Below the pieces are notes generated by a model. It saw nothing but the letters and a program-made list of their open reading frames with translations. It was not told the DNA's origin and ran no database searches. Shown piece by piece: positions 6,917 through 13,513 of a stretch of DNA of 14,589 nt; the stretch's first letter is position 1, and each line of letters begins with the position of its first letter. Source of the DNA: Bacillota bacterium. Its GTDB lineage: Bacteria; Bacillota; Clostridia; Clostridiales; Caloramatoraceae. A program made the position numbers and the translations under genes. Location of the stretch: NCBI GenBank assembly GCA_023415335.1, contig JAEZLD010000201.1:1-14589 (forward strand), written 5' to 3'.

Positions 6917-8599
6917 ATGAACAAATTTTCACTCAAATCAGTAGGTTTGCTTCTTACAGCACTTCTTATTTGTTCCAGTTTATCCGCATGCAAAGGAACG
7001 AGCTTTCTGGGAAGTAATCCTAACACATCCAAGGGGGATGGTGGGCTCTTGGGCGGCACGCCGGATGACAAGGTTTCAGACAATGAAAAAGACAAGGAGT
7101 ACATATCAGAAGACGAAAAATGGGGACGTGTGGCTGAAGGAATGCTTGGTAATAATGGCGAAATTGTAAAAAAGGATTACGATGGGTATCTAGGCTATGG
7201 CTATAACATGATTACCTCCCCATATTATAACCACAGGAGCATAAATGATGGACATCCTGTTTTAGATATGGCAAAACTTGTAGCAGAGGATAAGGTCTAT
7301 GTTAATAACACTTCCGCAAACTTTGCTGAGCCCAAAATCTATATCCACAACTCTACAAAAGAATATGCAGAAGAAATGTCTGCAAAAGCAGGTTTAAGAG
7401 GCAAATTCCCTCTTTCTGGAAGCTTTAAAGTGAATTTCAAAATAGATTCCTCCTATGAAATGAAAAGTAATCAAAGGCTGTTAACCCTGCAGGCTAATCT
7501 GGAAACTCGTAGGGACTATGTTTCTGGAAGCAGTGCAAAGCTTCTCGCCCAGTATTTGTCTGATGATTTTATTGATGATGTGAAAGATCTGTCCGCAGAG
7601 AACGTAGCTAACTTTGTAGAAACATATGGTACGCATATCCTTACCAATGTCACAATGGGCGGCCGGTTTGACCTGAACTATCTTTATACAAATAAGTCTA
7701 CAAATGAAATTACCAACATGGAAGCCTCTCTTAGGGCATCATACCGGTATATCAGCGGAAGCACGGACACAAGTAATAAAGAAGATCGAAAGGAAGTTGA
7801 GGAAAACAGCTCTCTGCAGGTTAGAACGTATGGAGGTACAGTGACGGTTGACCCTACCACTGTGCAAGGCGCACTTTCTTCCTATAAGGAATGGAGTCAA
7901 TCTGTACAGAACGGAATGATTAGTTTCGTCGATGCATCTGAGGTATTTCCAATTTGGGATGTTATTGATGAGTTGTACAAACTACAAGAAACAGATGAAA
8001 ATAAACAACAATATGCTGGTAAAAGCGACACTGTAAAGAAATACTGTGAGGATAAGGCATCCGGGGAATTCAATAAATTCAAGAAAACAGTTGGTGTAGA
8101 TATTCCGAAAAACTATATTTCTGATATTTATATTGGAACAGGGAGTAGTTCTGATGAAGCAAAAAATAAGCTTAGAAGCAAAGGTGTTCTCGAAAATAAT
8201 ATTGTCAACCTTGATCTCAACCATGAAGCAGGTGGAGATTGGATTTACCTGGGATATAAACTTACCACTAAAAAGTCTGAGGGTATTACCTATCTAGTGG
8301 CGGATTTTTACGGTAAAAAGAAATCAAATGATATTAAATACAACGATTGGAATATGACTATTATTCCTACTGATCTGAATAAAGGTGCAAGAGGTAAATA
8401 TATTTATCTATACTATACTAAAAACCCAAAGGCAAATGATGAACCGATTACAGCTATCAAGTATCAGAGAGATGAACAATTCGAATATGGTAATGGAGAT
8501 GGGTGGGAGGCTGTATTATGTGTTGATGATGGCGACCCAATGGACTTTAACAAAGGAGCAGGTGGTTCGTTCATCTATCTTTGGTATAATAGAGACTGA
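6917..8599 (+). CDS. MACPF (perforin-fold) domain lipoprotein with C-terminal beta-prism-like repeats
   Basis: The start is ATG 6917, directly behind GGAGGAG and opening a lipoprotein signal peptide; an in-frame TTG at 6800 lies inside the operator. The 560-residue product has lipobox LSAC with Cys25, then a polar Gly/Ser/Asp linker to about 68. A MACPF domain follows at about 80-390, marked by YGTHILTNVTMGG (237-249), the family signature Y-G-T-H-x7-G-G. Segments near 160-185 and 270-302 are in the right places for the two membrane-inserting hairpins. The C-terminus (about 400-560) has three related repeats (LNHEAGGDWIYLGY at 434-447, LNKGARGKYIYLYY at 487-500, FNKGAGGSFIYLWY at 544-557), resembling MABP-type beta-prism domains that can bind membranes. 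MACPF proteins usually oligomerise into pores; here it would be anchored outside the cell. Target (competing bacteria, protists or host) is unknown. The divergent TetR regulator probably controls it. Confidence 0.88.
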   Translation: MNKFSLKSVGLLLTALLICSSLSACKGTSFLGSNPNTSKGDGGLLGGTPDDKVSDNEKDKEYISEDEKWGRVAEGMLGNNGEIVKKDYDGYLGYGYNMITSPYYNHRSINDGHPVLDMAKLVAEDKVYVNNTSANFAEPKIYIHNSTKEYAEEMSAKAGLRGKFPLSGSFKVNFKIDSSYEMKSNQRLLTLQANLETRRDYVSGSSAKLLAQYLSDDFIDDVKDLSAENVANFVETYGTHILTNVTMGGRFDLNYLYTNKSTNEITNMEASLRASYRYISGSTDTSNKEDRKEVEENSSLQVRTYGGTVTVDPTTVQGALSSYKEWSQSVQNGMISFVDASEVFPIWDVIDELYKLQETDENKQQYAGKSDTVKKYCEDKASGEFNKFKKTVGVDIPKNYISDIYIGTGSSSDEAKNKLRSKGVLENNIVNLDLNHEAGGDWIYLGYKLTTKKSEGITYLVADFYGKKKSNDIKYNDWNMTIIPTDLNKGARGKYIYLYYTKNPKANDEPITAIKYQRDEQFEYGNGDGWEAVLCVDDGDPMDFNKGAGGSFIYLWYNRD

Positions 8600-8862
8600 T
8601 TTGGTACCTTCCTAAAAAATAATACTTATAATATTTAATAGTTTTCAAGGGGCTGTGGCTTAAGCTGCAGTCCTATTTAATACATTTCCTCTTTCAAGAC
8701 TTTTTCCTGCTCTATGTAATCCATCACATTCTTTATTTCTGAGTATAAGGATATTATGATTCTGTTCCTATTTCGCCATATATTCTCTTCATATAAATTT
8801 CATACTTTTAATATAATTTTATAACCCCTTCAATATTAGCCTAGTTTTGCCATAAATGTAAA
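8600..8862. other. AT-rich intergenic spacer after the MACPF gene
   Basis: Together with the leader to 8929 this is a 330-bp gap. Apart from the weak terminator-like hairpin (8648-8674) and the promoter and leader of the GH51 gene, I see only AT-rich sequence. No frame in it shows recognisable protein similarity. Confidence 0.5.
8648..8674 (+). terminator. Weak hairpin, possible terminator of the MACPF gene
   Basis: AGGGGCTGTGGC (8648-8659) can pair with GCTGCAGTCCT (8664-8674) through three G-U pairs and one bulge, around TTAA. It lies about 50 bp after the stop codon. The following sequence (ATTTAATACATTT) is only moderately T-rich, so efficiency is doubtful. Confidence 0.35.
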
Positions 8863-8871
8863 TGTTATAAT
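8863..8871 (+). promoter_or_regulatory. Extended -10 promoter of the GH51 gene
   Basis: TG-T-TATAAT (8863-8871) is an extended -10 element, which tolerates a poor -35. No good -35 is present at 17 bp; TTGCCA at 8847-8852 is too close. The predicted start is near 8879, giving a leader of about 50 nt. No catabolite-repression (cre) palindrome was seen. Confidence 0.45.
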
Positions 8872-8880
8872 ATTAATAAA

Positions 8881-8920
8881 CAGACCTTTCTATTTCAAAT
8901 ATGGTCTGAGCAAAGAAAGG
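8881..8920 (+). promoter_or_regulatory. Foldable leader of the GH51 gene with two mutually exclusive stems
   Basis: CAGACC (8881-8886) pairs with GGTCTG (8903-8908). Alternatively CCTTTCT (8885-8891) pairs with AGAAAGG (8914-8920), which covers much of the ribosome binding site AAAGGGG. Both pairings use 8885-8886, so they exclude each other. This could tune translation, but the stems are short and no ligand-binding core is recognisable. Confidence 0.3.
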
Positions 8921-8929
8921 GGTAAAGCC

Positions 8930-10462
8930 ATGACCAGTTATATATCTTCCAGTTCAAAGAATAGGGCCAATATATCAATTAACCTTAATGACCTTATTGC
9001 GGATGTAGATGACCGTATATATAGTTCCTTTATAGAACACTTTGGACGAGCCATCTATACAGGTATTTATGAGCCCAGACACCAGAGCGCTGACTCCCAG
9101 GGCTTCAGGGAGGATGTGCTTGATTCAGTAAAAGAACTAAATATCCCTGTCATACGCTACCCTGGAGGCAACTTTGTCTCAGGCTACAACTGGGAAGATG
9201 GTGTAGGTCCCAGGGAGAACAGGAAAACAAAGCTGGATTTAGCTTGGTCCGCGTTGGAAACCAATGAAATTGGATTAAATGAATTTTCAGACTGGCTTAA
9301 GAAAGCCGGAGCAAACATGATGCTTGCTGTAAATCTGGGTACTCGCGGAGCTGACGAAGCAAGAAATCTTGTAGAATACTGCAATTTCCCATCAGGAACC
9401 TATTACAGTGATTTAAGGATATCTCATGGGTATCCAACCCCCCATAATGTTAGACTTTGGTGCTTAGGAAATGAAATGGACGGTCCTTGGCAGATATGTG
9501 CCAAGACTGCTGAGGAATATGGACGTCTGGCATGTGAAACAGCCAAGGTTATGAAGCTGGTTGACCCCACTATAGAGCTTACTGTATGCGGCAGCTCATT
9601 TAAAGAGATGCCAACCTATAAAACCTGGGAAGAGACTGTATTAATGCACACCTATGACTATGTGGATTATATATCATTACATACCTACTATGAAAACAAT
9701 GAGGATGATACCCCATCCTTCCTCTCCAAGGCATTGGATATGGACAGCTTTATAAAAGAGGTAGCTAACATATGCGAATCAGTTCGCATAAAGAAAAAAG
9801 CTAAAAAAAGAATCTACCTATCCTTTGATGAATGGAATGTATGGTACCATTTTAAACAAACAGGAAAAGAACCCGAAAAATGGACAAAAGCCAGACCTAT
9901 AGAAGAAGAGATTTACAATTTTGAGGATGCTCTGCTTGTAGGAGATATGCTTATAACTCTTATCAATAATACTGATGTTGTAAAAATCGCCTGCCTTGCC
10001 CAGCTTGTAAATACTATAGCTCCTATTATGACAAAAGAAAACGGTCCCTGCTGGAAGCAGACAACCTTCTATCCCTTTATGTACACTTCCCTGTATGGCA
10101 GAGGAAAGTCGCTTATGCTCAATATTGATACTCCCAGCTATTCCTGCAGCAAAAGAAACAGGGTGCCCTGCATAGGTTCAGCTGCCGTCTATAACAAGAG
10201 TACCAATGAGGTTGTATTGTTCATAGTCAACCGCAGTCTGGATAAGGATATAAGGGTTGATTGTTCTCTGGAAGGCTTTTATATTGATGGTGTGCTGGAG
10301 TGGAAGTCTATGGAGGGATATGATCTGAAGGCAGTCAACTCGGCTGAAGAGCCCTTTGCTGTTGTTCCAACAGATAAAACAGACATACAAGCCTCCCAAT
10401 CAGGTATCAGCTTTGAGGTTACAAAAGCATCCTGGAATATGGTAAGGGTTAAGGTAAATTAA
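8930..10462 (+). CDS. abfA: Alpha-L-arabinofuranosidase, GH51
   Basis: This 510-residue protein is of the usual GH51 length. It hydrolyses terminal non-reducing alpha-L-arabinofuranosyl residues from arabinoxylan, arabinan or their oligosaccharides. There is no signal peptide, so it is cytoplasmic and acts on imported oligosaccharides. Family landmarks are all present: FIEHFGRAIYTGIYEP (34-49), IRYPGGNFVSGYNWEDG (75-91), and LGNEMDGPW (179-187) with acid/base Glu182. ISLHTYY lies at 248-254, and FDEWNVWYH (299-307) holds nucleophile Glu301. The catalytic (beta/alpha)8 domain is followed by the C-terminal beta-sandwich (about 390-510: VPCIGSAAVYN, VVLFIVNRS). The start is ATG 8930 with AAAGGGG 7 bp upstream. 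It stands alone on its strand. Together with the CE1 esterase at the window end it points to hemicellulose use. Confidence 0.96.
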   Translation: MTSYISSSSKNRANISINLNDLIADVDDRIYSSFIEHFGRAIYTGIYEPRHQSADSQGFREDVLDSVKELNIPVIRYPGGNFVSGYNWEDGVGPRENRKTKLDLAWSALETNEIGLNEFSDWLKKAGANMMLAVNLGTRGADEARNLVEYCNFPSGTYYSDLRISHGYPTPHNVRLWCLGNEMDGPWQICAKTAEEYGRLACETAKVMKLVDPTIELTVCGSSFKEMPTYKTWEETVLMHTYDYVDYISLHTYYENNEDDTPSFLSKALDMDSFIKEVANICESVRIKKKAKKRIYLSFDEWNVWYHFKQTGKEPEKWTKARPIEEEIYNFEDALLVGDMLITLINNTDVVKIACLAQLVNTIAPIMTKENGPCWKQTTFYPFMYTSLYGRGKSLMLNIDTPSYSCSKRNRVPCIGSAAVYNKSTNEVVLFIVNRSLDKDIRVDCSLEGFYIDGVLEWKSMEGYDLKAVNSAEEPFAVVPTDKTDIQASQSGISFEVTKASWNMVRVKVN

Positions 10463-10488
10463 CGCCAGAGGTTTACACTCTTCAGTTT

Positions 10489-10507
10489 ATAGCCTGCTCA
10501 TGGCTAT
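10489..10507 (+). terminator. Small hairpin after the GH51 gene, weak terminator candidate
   Basis: ATAGCC (10489-10494) and GGCTAT (10502-10507) form a perfect 6-bp stem 26 bp after the GH51 stop. Only an interrupted T-rich stretch (TTGATTTGCTTTTA) follows, so it is a poor intrinsic terminator; the larger structure at 10566-10631 may do the job. Confidence 0.3.
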
Positions 10508-10565
10508 CACTTGATTTGCTTTTAATGATTATACGTTTTTATACTCTTAGTATATAGTATCTGAA

Positions 10566-10631
10566 AGGTCCTTCTGCAGGTGCAATGGATGTTTTGACTA
10601 ACATCCTTACAATATATTTGCAGAGGGGCCT
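10566..10631. repeat. Large compound inverted repeat between the GH51 and M6 genes
   Basis: Two nested stems are present. Outer arms AGGTCCTTCTGCA (10566-10578) and TGCAGAGGGGCCT (10619-10631) pair over 13 bp with two G-U pairs. Inner arms GGATGTT (10587-10593) and AACATCC (10600-10606) are perfect with a 6-nt loop. On the plus strand it is followed by GTATTTAATT, so it could be a terminator or mRNA-stabilising 3' structure of the GH51 transcript, a small structured RNA, or a palindromic repeat element. I do not recognise a known riboswitch. Confidence 0.55.
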
Positions 10632-10690
10632 GTATTTAATTGCAAAATTAATTAAATTTCAAAAATGACATATATGCTCAAACCCCTTCG

Positions 10691-10696
10691 TATAAT
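10691..10696 (+). promoter_or_regulatory. Candidate -10 box for the M6 protease transcript
   Basis: A consensus TATAAT is followed by TATAAA. The best -35-like hexamer (ATGACA, 10665-10670) is 20 bp away, too far for an ideal promoter. A start about 7 bp downstream would place the base of the 10704-10773 hairpin at the very 5' end of the mRNA. Confidence 0.35.
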
Positions 10697-10703
10697 TATA
10701 AAA

Positions 10704-10773
10704 ATGCCGAAACCAGGTAAAAGAGGGTATGTGATTGGTGCATCACCTTATTTTACTACCCTGCATTCGGCAT
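10704..10773 (+). promoter_or_regulatory. Structured 5' leader hairpin upstream of the M6 protease
   Basis: ATGCCGAA (10704-10711) and TTCGGCAT (10766-10773) close a 70-nt domain. Inside, GGGTA (10725-10729) pairs with TACCC (10757-10761) and GTGAT (10731-10735) with ATCAC (10742-10746). GTAAAA/TTTTAC (10717-10722, 10751-10756) is an alternative or pseudoknot pairing. It could stabilise the transcript or be a regulatory RNA. It does not match a riboswitch class I can recall. Confidence 0.45.
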
Positions 10774-10806
10774 AATTTTAACATTAGGGGGGAGGTTTTA
10801 GCAAAA

Positions 10807-10860
10807 GTGTTCTCGTTACAAAGGATAACTGAAGAAGGTACAGTGGTTGATAAGCATTAA
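10807..10860 (+). CDS. Possible 17-residue leader peptide
   Basis: A very strong Shine-Dalgarno (AGGGGGGAGG, 10786-10795) lies 11 nt before GTG 10807, which opens a 17-codon frame ending in TAA 10858-10860 (MFSLQRITEEGTVVDKH). It lies between the leader hairpin and the M6 gene. The ribosome binding site is the main support; there is no known homologue and the spacing is slightly long. It may equally be a chance purine run. Confidence 0.25.
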   Translation: MFSLQRITEEGTVVDKH

Positions 10861-10880
10861 ACTCTAGCCTAGTGTTTATC
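10849..10880 (+). promoter_or_regulatory. Second leader hairpin before the M6 protease
   Basis: GATAAGCA (10849-10856) pairs with TGTTTATC (10873-10880) with one G-U pair, with ACT/AGT pairing inside. It overlaps the end of the possible leader peptide and sits about 30 bp before the protease ribosome binding site (AAGGAGGG, 10910-10917). No T-tract follows. Confidence 0.3.
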
Positions 10881-10923
10881 AATAAATATCTCAATTATCT
10901 TGAAGTAGTAAGGAGGGCATTAA

Positions 10924-12672
10924 ATGAAGTTTAAAAGATTACTAACATCTGTAATTGCGCTTATTATTACCACCAGCTTAACAACAATGGCATATGCTGC
11001 ACAGGCAGTTAATGATGATGCTGGGATTGGTAATACAATTGTTCAGAAGGAAGACAACCGAACTGACCCATTAACCGAAAAACAGCTGGAGCTTAAGGAA
11101 AAGGCTGTTCAGGCAAGGCTTAACGGCAAAGCAACGGGTAAGGTTCACCAGGTGGCAAAGGGGCAGTATGTTCAGCTAGAGAGAGAAGGCGAAGGCGCAA
11201 TCTGGACCCTGCTTGGTGAGTTTCAGGACTTAAAGCACAATACAATTCCTGAGCCAGACCGCAGCGTAAATAACACAACTCTCTGGGAACCTGATTTTAG
11301 CAGGGATTACTTTCAGAACTTGCTTTTCAGCAATGTACCTGGAGCAAACTCAATGTATAACTTCTATATTGAGCAGTCTTCAAACCGTTTTGCTATTACC
11401 GGAGAAGTTGACGGTTGGATTTTAGTTCCGGGGAATGCAGCGGATTATGATGACAATGATAATAATGATGTCTGGAAATTCATACAGGATACAGTTAATG
11501 GCTGGTATGAACAGGAAATATCTTCCGGAAAGACAGATGCTGAGATAAATGAGTATCTCAGTAAAATGGATATTTATGACCGTTATGACTATGATAACGA
11601 TGGTAATTTCGATGAGCCGGATGGCTATATTGATACTTTCCAGTCTGTTCACGCCGGGGAAGGGGAAGAAGCAGGAGCACCAGCCTGGACAATTTGGGCC
11701 CACAGCTGGTATGTCTACTATAACCTGGAGGGAATAGTAGGTCCAGAATTTAACAAGCTAGGTGGCGTCAGGGTCGGCAATAGTGACTACTGGGTTGGCA
11801 AATACACTATCCAGCCGGAAAATGGTGGCGTAGGAGTTTTCGCTCATGAGTTCGGGCATGACATAGGATTACCTGACCTGTATGACACCTCAGGTGGAGA
11901 GAATGGAACAGGCTTCTGGACGCTGATGTCTTCCGGATCCTGGCTTGGCGATGGCAATGGAGACATAGGCTCCAAGCCCAATCATATGGGTGCCTGGGAA
12001 AAGCTTCAATTGGGATGGCTTAATTATACAATGGTTACTTCGGATAAAGTATCATCACTCAGGTTAGGACCTTCTTCCTTTAATACAAAGCAAAATCAAG
12101 CAGTGATTGTAAAGCTTCCTCAGAAATTAGTTAACAACAAGCTTTACGACCACTACTATATTGCTGAATACAAAGCTTACAAGGGGTTTGATTCGACACT
12201 CAAAACCGGGCCATATTTCTTTGGTTATACCAACAATGCTATACTTGCAAACAAGGTTGACCTATTCCCCTATCAGGATGGACTGCTCATAAGCTACTGG
12301 GATACTTCTCAAAGAAATAATAATACAAGACAGCACCCGGGGAAAGGGTTAGTTCTTCCTATAGATGCACATTACACAGCCCTCAGAGATGTTAATGGCA
12401 AGGTTTGGCGTAACCGTATACAGACTTATGATTCTACGTTCTCTCTATATGCTACAAGCGGCATTCCTAATATGCATGTAAACAGCGTGGAATCGCCTAT
12501 TGCCAGTCTTCCTGCAGTTAGTGTATTTGATGACAGTAATACGTATTATGACCCTGCAAATCCTCAAGGAAGTGTTATAAATCCTCATACCGGAACTGTC
12601 ATTCGTGTGGTTCAACAGAATACCGGGGATCAACCACCTTTCATGCAAATACAGGTACGCCCGGCAAAATAG
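10924..12672 (+). CDS. Secreted M6-family zinc metalloprotease (immune inhibitor A type)
   Basis: This 582-residue secreted endopeptidase starts at ATG 10924 behind AAGGAGGG. Residues 1-26 form a signal peptide (MKFKRLLTS, hydrophobic core, AYA-A). About 27-95 looks like a propeptide. The catalytic domain (about 95-370) has an acidic Asp-rich segment DRYDYDNDGNFDEPDGYID (219-237), probably calcium-binding. The zinc site is HEFGHDIGLPD (308-318): His308 and His312 bind zinc, Glu309 is catalytic, and Asp318 is the probable third ligand. A Met-turn-like LMSSGSW follows at 334-340. Family members such as Bacillus InhA are about 800 residues; this one is shorter and seems to lack the long C-terminal extension, ending in a beta-rich region (about 380-582). 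Family members degrade host antimicrobial proteins or other extracellular proteins; the substrate here is unknown. The gene is preceded by a structured leader of about 220 nt. Confidence 0.93.
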   Translation: MKFKRLLTSVIALIITTSLTTMAYAAQAVNDDAGIGNTIVQKEDNRTDPLTEKQLELKEKAVQARLNGKATGKVHQVAKGQYVQLEREGEGAIWTLLGEFQDLKHNTIPEPDRSVNNTTLWEPDFSRDYFQNLLFSNVPGANSMYNFYIEQSSNRFAITGEVDGWILVPGNAADYDDNDNNDVWKFIQDTVNGWYEQEISSGKTDAEINEYLSKMDIYDRYDYDNDGNFDEPDGYIDTFQSVHAGEGEEAGAPAWTIWAHSWYVYYNLEGIVGPEFNKLGGVRVGNSDYWVGKYTIQPENGGVGVFAHEFGHDIGLPDLYDTSGGENGTGFWTLMSSGSWLGDGNGDIGSKPNHMGAWEKLQLGWLNYTMVTSDKVSSLRLGPSSFNTKQNQAVIVKLPQKLVNNKLYDHYYIAEYKAYKGFDSTLKTGPYFFGYTNNAILANKVDLFPYQDGLLISYWDTSQRNNNTRQHPGKGLVLPIDAHYTALRDVNGKVWRNRIQTYDSTFSLYATSGIPNMHVNSVESPIASLPAVSVFDDSNTYYDPANPQGSVINPHTGTVIRVVQQNTGDQPPFMQIQVRPAK

Positions 12673-12696
12673 TATATCTATAATTTCATATAGTAA

Positions 12697-12733
12697 GGAG
12701 GTAGGCAGGCGGCTATTTTACCTGTCTACTTCT
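12697..12733 (+). terminator. Hairpin after the M6 protease, probable terminator
   Basis: GGAGGTAGGCAGG (12697-12709) pairs with CCTGTCTACTTCT (12721-12733) over 13 bp with a few G-U pairs and an 11-nt loop, starting 24 bp after the stop codon. The following CGTTTAATG is a weak T-tract. The left arm contains an AAGGAGG ribosome-binding-site look-alike with no start codon behind it. Confidence 0.5.
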
Positions 12734-13031
12734 CGTTTAATGAATTATATGTTTTATCAAATGATTTGACCGAAGTCTTCACATTTTGCTCCTTCAAGTT
12801 TTACAGCATTCATTTTATAACACTATTGCTGACTAATGGTATACAAACTCTTTTTCATTATATTATTATTCATAGTAATGCAAAGGATTGGTTACTGGTA
12901 TAAAATAACTGATTTTTTTAACTTTTCAGCATGTACTGAGCTATGGTATTATAACTTAAATGTTATATATCCTAATAACTGTATGCCTATTTGAAAATAG
13001 ATAAATTAGAGAAATGTATATAGGTCAGAAT
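12734..13031. other. AT-rich intergenic spacer with no supported gene
   Basis: About 300 bp of AT-rich sequence lie between the M6 terminator and the flavodoxin relic. Many TATA-like hexamers occur, none with a convincing -35 partner. A minus-strand 18-codon frame (12726-12782, GTG start behind AAGGAG) is the only coding-like feature and is not convincing. Confidence 0.5.
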
Positions 13032-13479
13032 ATGAGAATTTGTGTTATTAACTGTTCACCCAAAGGCAAATACAGCATTACACTTCAAACCACTTTGTTT
13101 CTTCAGAAGCTCTTTCCAGAGCATGAGTTTTTGTTTCTCCACGCCAGATAAAGGATAAAGTCATATGAAGGAGTCAGATGCTGATTTCTCAGGTAAATAT
13201 GCAACCCAGATTACTATATCTAAGCGTTTTTATGGTGTCTCATCCCACCGATATATGGAGGATAATTTCCATGATATGGGCATGAAGGTAGTGCACGGCC
13301 TCTCTGCAGATATGGATGATTTGACCACCTTACAGGGTCAGAGGGATGATGAACGCTTCTTCAAATATCTGATGCTCTGTATTAACAGTCATGTATATGA
13401 GTCTAAGCGTACAGCCACGCAATTTCTATGGTGCTGGGGGTATGATCCTTGTTTTACGAAAAAAAGCAGGAACACATGA
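13032..13479 (+). pseudogene. Broken flavodoxin-family (NADPH-dependent FMN reductase-like) gene
   Basis: The frame from ATG 13032 gives MRICVINCSPKGKYSITLQT and continues to HAR, the N-terminal strand and phosphate-binding loop (SPKG) of flavodoxin-like oxidoreductases. It then stops at TAA 13149-13151. After the stop, RIKSYE continues in the same frame, so the TAA is probably a CAA-to-TAA nonsense change. The next homologous block appears in another frame from about 13175 (FSGKYATQITISKRFYG, SHRYMEDNFHDMGMK, GLSADMDDL, GQRDDERFFKYL) and ends at TGA 13477-13479. Roughly 50 residues between the blocks and the whole C-terminal part are missing. Intact relatives bind FMN and transfer electrons. 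The 104-codon open stretch from 13165 is part of this relic, not a separate gene. The family call rests on remembered family sequence. Confidence 0.75.
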
Positions 13480-13504
13480 ATAATTCATTGTGCTCCTGCT
13501 TTTT
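13461..13504. terminator. Bidirectional terminator between the flavodoxin relic and the esterase gene
   Basis: AAAAAGCAGGAACACATGAA (13461-13480) pairs almost completely with the segment 13484-13504, which ends in TCCTGCTTTTT, leaving a 3-nt loop with one mismatch and one bulge. Both strands end in a T-run. It begins 9 bp beyond the esterase stop codon, so it chiefly terminates that minus-strand gene; the relic's open frame also runs into it. Confidence 0.85.
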
Positions 13505-13513
13505 CAATACAAT

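Noticed and set aside
10704..10773. A known metabolite riboswitch class
   Set aside because: I compared it by eye with c-di-GMP, THF, purine, fluoride and cobalamin patterns and found none of their conserved cores. It is reported only as an unclassified structured leader.
12726..12782. 18-codon minus-strand frame with GTG behind AAGGAG
   Set aside because: Spacing and ribosome binding site are good, but the peptide is too short to judge, its end overlaps the M6 terminator hairpin and there is no convincing promoter.
13165..13479. Stand-alone 104-residue hypothetical gene
   Set aside because: It has no ribosome binding site at proper spacing, and the sequence is the middle of a flavodoxin-family protein whose N-terminus lies just upstream in another frame, so it is part of a pseudogene.
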